Assembly: GCF_964204645.1 (NCBI RefSeq)
Contig: NW_027437464.1
Location: 1 to 64,000, forward strand
Direction: 5' to 3'
From: Tubulanus polymorphus
Lineage: Eukaryota > Nemertea > Palaeonemertea > Tubulaniformes > Tubulanidae
Length of the DNA stretch: 64,000 nt
Below are positions 12,301-24,486 of the stretch, one piece after another (positions within the stretch are counted from its first letter, which is position 1; each line of letters starts with the position of its first letter). The translations under genes were made by a program, and so were the position numbers. The notes under the pieces were generated by a model. The model did no database searches. It had not been told where the DNA came from and saw only the letters and a list, made by a program, of their open reading frames with translations.

Positions 12301-15300
12301 TATATATTCATATGGTAGACTTTACTTACCTATTGGGACCTATATGGTTTCATACTAAAAATTATATATTCCATAGATTTAACAGACTTATTGGGTGCCT
12401 CAAACTGCGGAAACATTATGTACAGGTCTATTGGGTCATCACCTTATGAGTCCCAAGTTTGAACTGCTTATTCAAATTAGTAAATTAAACATTATTTCGA
12501 GTCAAAGTTTAATTGTATTGACGACCCAGAAGTGGTTCTAATCTCTTAAGAATTACAGAGATGGAGCTGTCGTCATAATGACGATCACCTAATCGGATTT
12601 TACAATCTTAAAATTTCGTCTTGTACGTTTTCTGTAGCGCAGGTGATCAAGTCTTAGGATCAACTTCATTGTAACAAATGATTTCAAATATCAGAAGCCC
12701 AATGCGTTTAATGATTCAATTAAATGGTATCGTGCTGTTGGATGAAAGTGGGGGTAAATCATTGTATTGTGATCTTATTCGTTTTGAATTGGTCATTGGT
12801 GGTCAATGGTCAATTTATGAATCTTCAATGGCGAATCTTTTCTAGTTTCACACCAAACGCGGTATATCGTTCTCATGTTCGTGAAATTGTAATTCGTCAG
12901 TAGTGGTCAGTGTTGGTCAGCTTATGAATTTGCAATGATGAATACTTGGTAGTTTGTAAACAAACATGGCTTGAGAAATTTCCGATATTCGAAGTCTGAA
13001 TCGTTCAGACTCGGGGATCATATCTCAATTGGTCAGTTTCTGACCATCTCGGTGTCAGCATTGTGGTCGATAGCTTATATGAAACATTTGTAGATAACCA
13101 ACGAAGGGGCCCAAAAGCACAAGCCAATTTCCAGTGATGTGATCCAAAAGATGCCCTACTGAAAAAAGTAGTCTCTCAATTGTACGAAACCAAATCGCAC
13201 AGGAAAATTAATTTAGAAATTGTCGACTAGTAGCCACAGGCACTGGTTTTTTCTACGTAGTCTCTCATTTCATATCATAAGATTTCCCCCGTTTCAAACT
13301 GTTGAGTTTATGAGATAATATTAAACAGACATATTGGGGCCCTCAGTAATAACTAATATATTTCTTTTGATATTTGTACCTATCTGTTGGGTCCATCAAA
13401 CAGTTGGTTTTCTGTAGTAACTAATATATATCACATGATACATGATTGTACTATCTATTGGGTCAAATATGGTCTTATATCAAACTTATACATTCCGATA
13501 CCCATATGGGAGACTTTAATAGACCATTCTAAGTAGTTTCCTGTGAAATAATTTTATTTTCTGTTTTCACGGTACTGCATTGGCATAATCCAAGAGAATG
13601 GAAGGGATGTATGGATTCATGTAATATGGCAGATTCAAGTGCCGCTGCATATCCACATGGAAACGTTTGGCAATGTGAGGAAGTTCCTGCACTGTTCCTT
13701 CCTTTGAATTCACCAAATTACTAAATCAACTCAGCATAGTCAATATACATGTAGTTTATCCTTCAAAATCGAAGAGTGCTTGCGCATACACGTAGGCCTT
13801 AATCCTAATTCCACTATGTCTTGTATTATCGAAACCTATATCAACCCCATCTGACAAAGTTTAAATCAAACTTTGTCAGAAGGGGTTGAGAATTGAATAG
13901 GTTTCAATTGTTATCATTGGCTAATCGGGATCAGTTCAATTTTGATCTCATGTTTGTCTATACATCAATAATTAGGAATTATCCAAGTTTAGCGCAGTCT
14001 AATGTGTATACGGTTCCTAGAAAAATCAAATCGATATTTGGGTAAAGCCTGTGAATTTAACACAAACACTTGGATTATACATCATTATAAGTTTATTTGG
14101 AATCTTTCTCTTTTTTATAATTTTCTTTGTCAGCATTTTAGTGGCTTCGTCCAAAAGTTCACGATTAGGCATTCTGTTGGAACGAATGCAAGATCGTATG
14201 AAATATTTTATCTTCATCCGATGACCAGCGCCTTCGTGTTTTCATTCTGCCTATTAAAAGAAAGAAAATTCATTTATTTCTATATTTGGTTTAGGTTAAA
14301 AAATGATACTTTGTTTCTCTGCAGCTGCCGGGAAATAGTGTAAATTCCAATAAAATTTGTAATCAGTTCATTTCTATAGCTGCAGGGTCTATAATTGTAT
14401 GCCTGATAGTGATTAGAAAAATAATGTACTGGGTAGATAGGCTGCAGGGTAAATTAACTTTAAGCTAGGTAGAGCGGAGAAACAAGGTATCATTTTTTCC
14501 CTTAATTGACCAATTTGAATACATGACCCGTCAAATTATATAAAACATACGTGCACAGTCAAAGTGGGAGGCACTACTTGTTCAGGTACTTGAGCTATTT
14601 AAATTAACCTTTTTGAAAGTAAGCTACCTGGGTAGGGATATCAAAATTGTGACATTGAAACTCGGGAAGTGCACTATTATATTGTATGTATATTAAACAT
14701 CGCCTCAGCCTGGCAGCATATCGAAAAAGGTATGACCTTTAAACTTTATATATTCTTTATGATATACTAGTAAAACTAAACTGCTTTCAAATGTTATTAC
14801 GGTTAATTTCAACCATTGATATTTAGCACTGCTTGGTGGCCATGATGAATAATGCATCCCTGTAAAACTTGATGTACATGTTCATAGGGACATAATCTGC
14901 AACTTTGCACTACATCATAATATTGAATTTCGACCCGAGAATAATCTGAAGAATATGTATTGGTTATGTTTTAAATTACAATTGCTCATGTGACCTTGAA
15001 ACTCAGGACGGCCATATTGCATCCGATTGACCCAAAATCTCTCTCATGCTGACGCACCCTTCAGGAATGCAATCTGATAGATCAAGCAGAGTGTCCTCAA
15101 TATTTCCCTTGAAAACTTCAAAAATAAGTAAAAAATGCTGATTTCAGCAAACAAAAAATGGCCGCCAGTCAACCATGTTGATTCTGACTAAGCTAGTATT
15201 TTGTAAAAAAGTGTATCTAGGGTAGATACATGTATATAAATAAATTATATCAATTGCATTAATATATTTTTATAAATGATATAGGGCCTATTACATTTTA

Positions 15301-15845
15301 TAGATTATAGATTATAGATTGTACCTATCTATTGGGTCAATCAAACAGATGGTTTCCTCTGTAATAACTAATACATTCCACATGATAGTTTGTACCGACC
15401 TGTTGGGCCCTAATAATACAAAATAATCCATATGATAGATTTGACCAGACCAATCTAACTTTGGGTTTACTGTGTTATAAATACATTCTATCATAGATTT
15501 CCCTCAAACGGGGCATGTGAAAAATAATATATATTCAGTATGAATATAGACTTTAACAAACATATTGGGTCCCTCAAGGTGATTAGTAAGTACTTGGTGA
15601 AATACCTGACAATCTGCAAATGTCAAGAATTACCATTACGATAGAGCATTTCATGCACTGGCACAACTTGCAATTTCTTGTGGTAATAACGTCACATTTT
15701 TTGGTACAAAAAGGTCACAGGACGGCCATCTTGTATCCGATTTTCCCAAAATCTCTCTCATGCTGACGCACCCTTCAGGAATACAATCTGATAGATCAAG
15801 TAGAGTGTCCTCAAAATTTTTCATGAAAACTTCAAAAATAAGTAA
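12300..15845. other. U1 spacer with TATTGGGTC-type repeats
   Basis: Diverged tandem-like copies of a module with CTATTGGGTCC and CATGATAGATT recur here (12320-12460, 13330-13520, 15310-15600) and again near 18710, 19900, 22330 and 26720. A weak plus-strand frame at 13560-13722 (ending LFLPLNSPNY) could be an exon remnant but lacks a clean acceptor. Another AT-rich open frame at 14002-14343 is not convincing. At 14990-15240 and 15700-15845 the first copies of the ACGGCCATCTTG module appear. Confidence 0.4.
13831..13905. repeat. 75-bp hairpin-forming inverted repeat
   Basis: The inner arms TCTGACAAAGTTT and AAACTTTGTCAGA pair perfectly around a short AAATC loop. Outer arms extend the stem imperfectly (CAACCCC with GGGGTTG; GAAACCTAT with ATAGGTTTC). 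It could be a small palindromic MITE or a hairpin RNA if transcribed. The copy at 41085-41159 is identical in the stem. Confidence 0.8.
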
Positions 15846-16510
15846 ACTAGCAGTCCAGTGACACCATGCCAGGTAGTTTCAAATGCTCAACAATCTAACA
15901 ATTTCAATATTCAGCGCCCCTGGTAACCAGATACAAAAACCAATGACCCTGAAACTCACCACAATCAATTAGAATAAGTCAACAGCTACGATTTTGTAAT
16001 TGATTGTGATAACAAAATATGCCTCGTTACCGATTTAATATGGAAATACTAAGTTATTCTACTATTCAATGCCCCCTGGTGACCATATGCAAAACCCAAT
16101 GACCTCGAAACTCACCACAATCAAAGAACATGTCATGAACTACAACTTTGCAATTGATCATGGTAACAAAATATGCCTAGATACCAATCTATAAGGAAAT
16201 ACTAAGTTATTCTACTATTCAACGCGCCTGGTGACCATATATAATAACTCATGTCCTTAAAACTCACCACATACATAGACGATGTCATGAGCTATAACTT
16301 TGCAATTAATTGTGGTAACAAAATATGCATAGGTACAGACATAATATAGAAATACTAAGTTATTGTATTATTTAACGCCCCCTGGTGACCATATACAAAA
16401 ACCGATGACCTTGAAGCTAACCAAAATCATAGAACACCTTATGAGCTACAACTTTCAATAGATTGTGGTAATACAATATGTTTAGGTATCAATATAATGT
16501 CGAAAATGGA
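15846..16510 (-). repeat. 153-155-bp tandem repeat array 1 with CTCF-like sites
   Basis: Four units spaced 153-155 bp (GCCCC landmarks at 15916, 16071, 16224, 16377). Each unit contains the run CACCACAATCATAGAAC, then GCAATTGATTGTGGTAACAA, then the CTCF-like element read on the minus strand as TGGTCACCAGGGGGCGTTG with copy-specific changes. Most copies here are degenerate. Confidence 0.85.
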
Positions 16511-16519
16511 AAATTTTGA

Positions 16520-17261
16520 TAATTAAGGGATAGGAGCACCCTTAATACGACCAGTCAAACTGCGCAGTATTAATAAACCATCGTTTTTATATCCACTTTA
16601 CACTGTATTGAAGGATTGCCAAAAAGTTTTCATTTTCGCATGTTGAAATGAGAAAAAATAAGCCATTTTTGAAATTCTAACAATATGCGTCCTGAGTTTC
16701 CATACCTACGAACCATTGATTTTTGATGATTTGATTATAATTTCAAATGGTAGGCGCGGAAACATATTGTTAAAATTGATTTACGGTCAACCCCCAATAT
16801 AACAGTTTCACTGGTAGTATGAAGATCAAATTCAGGTATGTGTTCAAAAGTTTTAGAGAAATATCCCAAAAAAATTGACTTTCGTTCCCTAGTGGGCTAA
16901 AAAGGTATGAAATAACTAAACTGATTTACCATCAGTTGCGGAAAGTTGACTCATATCTACCATAAGACTCTCTCTATGTGATTCAACTGCGGATTGATTG
17001 GAATCTTTCACACCAATTGTATCGAACTTGGTGGTCCATTTTCCTGTGAAAATTAAAAATATGAACATGCATAAGCAATTGAGTAGTGGTTGAAATTGAG
17101 ACCAAAATTGATATTTTTTGGGTACGAAAAAAGGTCACAGGACGGCCATCTTGCGTCCGATTGACCAAAAATTTCTCTCATGCCGATGCACCCTTCGGGT
17201 ATACAATCTGATAGATCAAGGTAATTGATCAGAGTCTTCAAAATTCCCTTGAAAACTTCAA
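16520..17261. other. Repeat spacer between arrays 1 and 2
   Basis: A module starting TTAATACGACCAGT and running to GGGCTAAAAAGG recurs at 18980-19355 and in split form at 24370-24485 and 25915-26178. It is followed by the module with TTTTTTGGGTACGAAAAAAG and ACGGCCATCTTG. No gene seen. Confidence 0.5.
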
Positions 17262-17930
17262 CTAGGGGTCCAGGGACACCATGCCCACTTGGGAAGTGGT
17301 TCCAAATGCTCAACAATCTAACAATTTCAATATTCAACGCCCCCTGGCAACCATATACAAAAACCAATGACCTTGAAACTCACCACAATCATAGAACATG
17401 TCAGCAGCTACGATTTTGTAATTGATTGTGATAACAAAATATGCCTCGTTACCAATTTGATATGGAAATACTAAGTTATTCTACTATTCAACGCCCCCTG
17501 GAGACCATATTCAAAACCCAATGACATCAAAACTTACCACAATCATAGAACATGTCATGAACTACAACTTTGCAATTGATCATGGTAACAAAATATGCCT
17601 AGGTACCAATATAATAAGGAAATACTTAGTTATTCTACTATTCAACGCGCCCTGGTGACCATATAGAAAAACTAATGTCCTTAAAACTCACAACAATCAT
17701 AGATGATGTCATGAGCTACAACTTTCCAATTGATTGTGGTTACAAAATATACATAGGTACAAATATAATAAAGAAATGCTAAGATATTGTATTATTCAAC
17801 GCCCCCTGGTGGCCATAACAAAATCTAATTACCTTGCAACACACCATAATCATAGAACATGTTATGAGCTACAACTTTCTAATTGAATGTGGTACCAAAA
17901 TACGCTTAGGTATCAATATAATGTGGAAAA
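17262..17930 (-). repeat. 153-155-bp tandem repeat array 2 with CTCF-like sites
   Basis: Begins CTAGGGGTCCAGGGACACC. Four units with landmarks near 17339, 17492, 17646 and 17801. The last copy, 17797-17815, reads on the minus strand TGGCCACCAGGGGGCGTTG, 17 of 19 positions of the vertebrate CTCF consensus TGGCCACCAGGGGGCGCTA as I know it. Confidence 0.9.
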
Positions 17931-20490
17931 ACTTTTTCCCATTTACGAATGAGTACTGGTGAGACCAAGATGGCCGCCAATTGCGTCATAATTGGCTGAT
18001 GAAAAATACCTGTCTCAGGTATAAAACATCCCTTTCCAAAGAATACCCATCACAAATTGCAATGAGAAATGGCAAACCAGTAGGAAGCTACAGGACTCAG
18101 AATTCGGGCAAAAATTAACATTTTTGGGCACTAAAAAGGTCATAGGACGGCCATCTCGAGTCCGACCGACCCAATTTTTGTTATGTTGATGGGCCCTGGG
18201 GGGATTCACATATATCCGAAAGATCAAGGTAATTGATCGAAGCGTCTTCAAAATTTCTCTCAAAAAGATCAAAAATGTGTAAAAAGTGCTGATTTTGGCG
18301 AACAACAATGGCTGCCAGTCGGCCATCTTGATTCTGACAGGGCCAGTTTTTGGGCTGAAGATGTGTCTAGGGTAGATACATGTGTATCCCAAATATCAAG
18401 ACGTTACCTTGAAGCGTCTTCAAAACTTCCCAAAATAACTGGATTCCGTCTACAGACGGACGGACAGACGACGGACGAAAAGTGAACGCAATAGCCCGCT
18501 GGGACTTAAGTCCCAAGTGGGCTAAAAATGAGTAAGAAAGTGCTGATTTCAGCAAACAGAAATGGCCACCAGTCAACCATGTTAATTCTGACCAAGCTCA
18601 GTTTTTGGGCAGAAGATGTATCTAGGGTAGATACATGTATATAAATACATTAAATCAATTACATTAATATATTTCTATAAATGATAATGGGCCTATTACA
18701 TTTTATAGATTGTACCTATCTATTGGGTCCATCAAACAGCTGGTTGCCTGTGTAATAACTAATACATTGCACATGATAGATTGTACCGACCTATTGGGTC
18801 CTTTGTCTTATAGTACATAATAATCCACATGATAGATTTTACCAGACCAATCTAACTGTGGGTTTTCTGTGTTAAAACAATACATTCTATAATAGATTTC
18901 CCTCAATTCGGGGATTCCTATGTGATGAATAATATACATTAATATACATTAATGTTTTGAACACATACGTCTAATTGGTTTTAATACGACCAGTGAAACC
19001 GTGCAGTTTTAATAAACCATTGTTTTTATATCCATTTTACGCTGTATTGAAGGATTGCCAAAAAGTTTTCATTTTCGCATGTTGAAATGAGAAAAAATAA
19101 GCCATTTTTGAAATTCTAACAATATGCGTCCTGAGTTTCCATGCCTACGAACCATTGATTTTTGATGATTTGATTATAATTTCAAATGGTAAGCACGGAA
19201 ACATATTGTTAAAATTGATTTACAGTCAACCCCCAATATAACAGTTTCACTGGTAGTATGAAGCTAAATTCAGGTAGGCCTACAATGTGTTCAAAAGTTT
19301 TAGAGAAATATCCCAAATAATCGACTTTCGGTCTAAAGTCCCTAGTGGGCTAAAAAGGTATGAAATAACTAAACTGATTTACCATCAGTTGCGGAAAGTT
19401 GACTCGTATCTGTCATAAGACTCTCTCTATATGATTCAACTGCGGATTGATTGGAATCTTTCACACCAATTGTATCGAACTCTGTGGTCCATCTTCCTGT
19501 GAAAATTAAAAATATGAACATGCATAAGCAATTGAGTAGTGGTTGAAATTGAGACAAAAATTGACATTTTTTGGGTACGAAAAAAGGTCACAGGACGGCC
19601 ATCTTGCGTCCGATTGACCCAAAATTTCTCTCATGCCGATGCACCCTTCGGGTATAGAATCTGATAGATCAAGGTAATTAATCAGAATCTTCAAAATTCC
19701 CTTGAAAACTTCAAAAATGAGTAAGAAAGTGCTGATTTCAGCGAACAAAAATGGCAACTAGTCAACCATGTTGATTCTGACCAAGCTCAGTTTTTGGGCA
19801 GAAGATGTATCTAGGGTAGATACATGTATATAAATACATTAAATCAATTACATTAATATATTTCTATAAATGATAATGGGCCTATTACATTTTATAGATT
19901 GTACCTATCTATTGGGTCCATCAAACAGCTGGTTTCCTGTGTAATAACTAATACATTCCACATGATAGATTGTACCGACCAATTGGGTCCTTTGTCTTAT
20001 AGTACATAATAATCCATATGATAGATTTTACCAGACCAATCTAACTGTGGGTTTCCTGTGTTATAATAATACATTCTGTCATAGATTTCCCTCAAACTGG
20101 GGGATTCCTATGTGATAAATATTTTATATTAAGCATGATAGACTTTAACAAACATAATGGGTCCTTCAAGGTGATTAGTTAGTACTTGGTGAAATACTGA
20201 ACAATCTGGAAATGTCAAGAATCACCATTACCATAGGGCATTTCATGCACTGGCACAACATGCAATTGTTTGTGGTAATAACGTCATATGTCTAGGTACT
20301 AATATACTGTAGTACCATATTCTTCGGCTAATTTACGCCACCGGTGAACATAAACAATGCCTAGAAACTCACCACAATCTTAGGGCAATTCATGTTAGAG
20401 CAAGTCATGAGGCCAAGTTATTTACTGCGAATGAGAGAAATTGAGATAAATGATCGAAGCGTTTTTTAATATTTCCCATGAAAACTTGAA
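17931..20490. other. Repeat mosaic between arrays 2 and 3
   Basis: 17965-17995 holds CCAAGATGGCCGCCAATTGC (YY1-like). 18120-18350 repeats the CATCTTG module. 18440-18475 holds a short GGAC-type tandem, and 18493-18523 a palindromic tail. 18980-19355 repeats the TTAATACGACCAGT module, and 19560-20410 the CTATTGGGTCC and ATTTACTGCG modules. Frames open here on the minus strand (for example 18015-18392 and 19506-19757) recur wherever the modules recur and are not gene evidence. Confidence 0.5.
18493..18523. repeat. Palindromic module tail
   Basis: AGCCCGCT, then the perfect palindrome GGGACTTAAGTCCC, then AAGTGGGCT form a hairpin, followed by AAAAA. The same tail with GGGACTAAAGTCCC occurs near 21628-21659 and in U2 near 45717, 48507, 50603 and 53029. 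It marks one end of the dispersed module family. Confidence 0.75.
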
Positions 20491-21085
20491 CTAGGGGTCC
20501 AGGGACACCATGCCCACTTGAGAAATGTTTCCGTATGCTCAACAATCTAACAATTTCAATATTCAACGCCCCCTGGTGACCATATACAAAAACCAATGGC
20601 CTTGAAACTCACCACAATCATGGTACATGTCAGGAGGAATGATTTCATGGATTGTGATGACAAAATATGCCTCGTTACCAATTTAATATGGAAATACTAG
20701 ATCATAGAACATGTCATGAACTAAAACTTTCTAATTGATCATGGTAACAAAATAAGCCTAGGTACCAATATAAGGAAATACTAAGTTATTCTACTATTCA
20801 ATGCCTCTTGGTGACCATATAGAATAACTAATGTCCTTAAAACTTGCCACAATCATAGACAATGTCATGAGCTACAACTTTGCAATTGATTGTGGTTACA
20901 AAATATGCATTGATACGAATATAATATGGAAAGATATTGTATTATTCAATGCACACTGGGCCATATACAAAACCAATGACCTTGAAACTCACCACAATCA
21001 TAGATCATGTTATGAGCTACAACTTTCTTATTGATTGTGGTAACAAAATACGCCTAGGTATCAATATAATGTGGAAAATTTTTTT
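20491..21085 (-). repeat. 153-bp repeat array 3 (first higher-order copy)
   Basis: Starts CTAGGGGTCCAGGGACACC. It includes one good CTCF-like copy near 20565-20585 (minus TGGTCACCAGGGGGCGTTG) and degenerate copies near 20800 and 20950, one with an internal deletion. Confidence 0.8.
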
Positions 21086-22922
21086 CCCACCTAGGAATGA
21101 GTACTGATGACACCAAGATGGCCGCCAATTGCGTCATAATTGGCTGATCAAAAATACCTGTCTCAGGTATAAAACATCCCTTTCTTAAGAATACCCATCA
21201 CAAATTGCAATGAGAAATGGCAAACAAGTAGGAAGCTACAGGACTCGGAATTCAGGCCAAAATTGACATTTTTTGGCATTAAAAAAGGTCATAGGATGGC
21301 CATCTTGAGTTCGATCGACCCAATTTTTGTTATGCTGATGGGCCCTGGGGGGATGCACATACATCCGAAAGATCAAAAAGTTCCCTCAAAAAGTTAAAAA
21401 ATGTGTAAAAAGTGTTGATTTTGGCGAACATCAATGGCTGCCAGTCGGCCATCTTGATTCTGACAGGGCCAGTTTTGGGGCTGAAGATGTGTCTAGGGTA
21501 GATACATGTGTAACCTAAATATCAAGACATTACATTGAAGCGTCTTCAAAACTTCCCAAAATAACTGGATTCCGTCTACGGACGGACGTACGCTATGACG
21601 GACAATGGACGAAAAGTGAACGCAATAGCCCACTGGGACTAAAGTCCCAAGTGGGCTAAAAAGGTTCAAACAATGTCTAAAAGTGCTGATTTCAAAATGT
21701 ATCAGAATAACTGGATTCTGTCAAGCTCGGGACAATGACACAAAGCGGATGCGATAACCCGCTTAAGTCCATTTCATGTGGCTAAAAAGGTATGAAATAA
21801 CTAAACTGATTTACCATCGGTTGTGGAAAGTCGACTCATATCTGTCATAAGACTCTCTCTATGTGATTCAACTGCAGATTGATTGGCATCTTTCACACCA
21901 ATTTGTATCGAACTCGGTGGTCCATCTTCCTGTAAAAATCAAAAATATGAACATGCATAAGCAATTGAGTAGTGGTTGAAATTGAGACCAAAATTGACAT
22001 TTTTTGGGTACGATAAAAGGTCACAGGACGGCCATCTTGCATCCGATTGACCCAAAATTACTCTCATGCCGATGCACCCTTCGGGTATACAATCTGATAG
22101 ATCAAGGTAATTGATCAGAATCTTCAAAATTCCCTTGAAAACTTCAAAAATGAGTAAGAAAGTGCTGATTTCAGCGAACAAAAAAGGCCACCAGTCAACC
22201 ATGTTGATTCTGACCAAGCTCAGTTTTTGGGCAGAAGATGTATCTAGGGTAGATGCATGTATATAAATACATTAAATCAATTAAATTAATATATTTCTAT
22301 GAATGATATAGGGCCCATTACATTTTATAGATTGAACCAATCTATTGGGTCCATGAAACAGCTGGTTTCCTGTGTAATAACTAATACATTCCACATGATA
22401 GATTGTACCGACCTATTGGGTCATTTGTCTTATAGTACATAATAATCCATATGATAGATTTTACCAGACCAATCTAACTGTGGGTTTCCTGTGTTATAAT
22501 AATACATTCTGTCATAGATTTCCCTCAAACTGGGGGATTCCTATGTGATAAATATTTTATATTCAGCATGATAGACTTTAACAAACATAATGGGTCCTTC
22601 AAGGTGATTAGTTAGTACTTGGTGAAATACTGAACAATCTGGAAATGTCAAGAATCACCATTACCATAGGGCATTTCATGCACTGGCACAACATGCAATT
22701 GTTTGTGGTAACAACGTCATATGTCTAGGTACTAATATACTGTAGTACCATATTCTTCGGCTAATTTACGCCACCGGTGAACATAAACAATGCCTAGAAA
22801 CTCACCACAATCTTAGGGCAATTCATGTTAGAGCAAGTCATGAGGCCAAGTTATTTACTGCGAATGAGAGAAATTGAGATAAATGATCGAAGCGTTTTCA
22901 ATATTTCCCATGAAAACTTGAA
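21086..22922. other. Repeat mosaic between arrays 3 and 4
   Basis: Starts with CCAAGATGGCCGCCAATTGC near 21114, then the CATCTTG modules, the palindromic tail near 21628, and the 21790-22240 module that also occurs at 23651-24000. No gene seen. Confidence 0.5.
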
Positions 22923-23520
22923 CTAGGGGTCCAGGGACACCATGCCCACTTGAGAAATGTTTCCGTATGCTCAACAATCTAACAATTTCAATATTCAACG
23001 CCCCCTGGTGACCATATACAAAAACCAATGGCCTTGAAACTCACCACAATCATGGTACATGTCAGGAGGAATGATTTCATGGATTGTGATGACAAAATAT
23101 GCCTTGTTACCAATTTAATATGGAAATACTAGATCATAGAACATGTCATGAACTAAAACTTTCTAATTGATCATGGTAACAAAATAAGCCTAGGTACCAA
23201 TATAAGGAAATACTAAGTTATTCTACTATTCAATGCCTCTTGGTGACCATATAGAATAACTAATGTCCTTAAAACTTGCCACAATCATAGACAATGTCAT
23301 GAGCTACAACTTTGCAATTGATTGTGGTTACAAAATATGCATTGATACGAATATAATATGGAAAGATATTGTATTATTCAATGCACACTGGGCCATATAC
23401 AAAACCAATGACCTTGAAACTCACCACAATCATAGATCATGTTATGAGCTACAACTTTCTTATTGATTGTGGTAACAAAATACGCCTAGGTATCAATATA
23501 ATGTGGAAAATTTTTTTCCC
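22923..23520 (-). repeat. 153-bp repeat array 4 (second higher-order copy)
   Basis: Near-identical to array 3, including the strong CTCF-like copy near 22998 and the degenerate copies that follow. Confidence 0.8.
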
Positions 23521-24486
23521 ACCTAGGAATGAGTACTGATGACACCAAGATGGCCGCCAATTGCGTCATAATTGGCTGATCAAAAATACCTGTCTCAGGT
23601 ATAAAACATCCCTTTCTTAAGAATACCCATCACAAATTGCAATGAGAAATCTTTCACACCAATTTGTATCGAACTCGGTGGTCCATCTTCCTGTAAAAAT
23701 CAAAAATATGAACATGCATAAGCAATTGAGTAGTGGTTGAAATTGAGACCAAAATTGACATTTTTTGGGTACGATAAAAGGTCACAGGACGGCCATCTTG
23801 CATCCGATTGACCCAAAATTACTCTCATGCCGATGCACCCTTCGGGTATACAATCTGATAGATCAAGGTAATTGATCAGAATCTTCAAAATTCCCTTGAA
23901 AACTTCAAAAATGAGTAAGAAAGTGCTGATTTCAGCGAACAAAAAAGGCCACCAGTCAACCATGTTGATTCTGACCAAGCTCAGTTTTTGGGCAGAAGAT
24001 GTATCTAGGGTAGATGCATGTATATAAATACATTAAATCAATTAAATTAATATATTTCTATGAATGATATAGGGCCCATTACATTTTATAGATTGAACCA
24101 ATCTATTGGGTCCATGAAACAGCTGGTTTCCTGTGTAATAACTAATACATTCCACATGATAGATTGTACCGACCTATTGGGTCATTTGTCTTATAGTACA
24201 TAATAATCCATATGATAGATTTTACCATCAGACCAATCTAACTCTGGGTTTCCTGTGTTATAACAATACATTCTATCATAGATTTCCCTCAATTCGGGGA
24301 TTCCTATGTGATGAATAATATACATTAATAGGCCTATACATTAATGTTTTGAACACATACGCCTAATTGGTTTTAATACGACCAGTGAAACTGTGCAGTT
24401 TTAATAAACCATTGTTTTTATATCCATTTTACGCTGTATTGAAAGATTGCCAAAAAGTTTTCATTTTCGCATGTTGAAATGAGAAA

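Larger units (their letters stand above)
20000..24230. repeat. Higher-order repeat, 2.4-kb period (U1)
   Basis: The anchor TTTACTGCGAATGAGAG occurs at 20421 and 22854 (spacing 2433). Sequence between is near-identical over long stretches. A further partial copy begins at 23651, where AATGAGAAAT jumps to CTTTCACACC, skipping about 670 bp present in the first copy. Each full copy comprises a CTCF-like array, the YY1-like module, the palindromic tail and the CTATTGGGTCC module. Confidence 0.85.
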
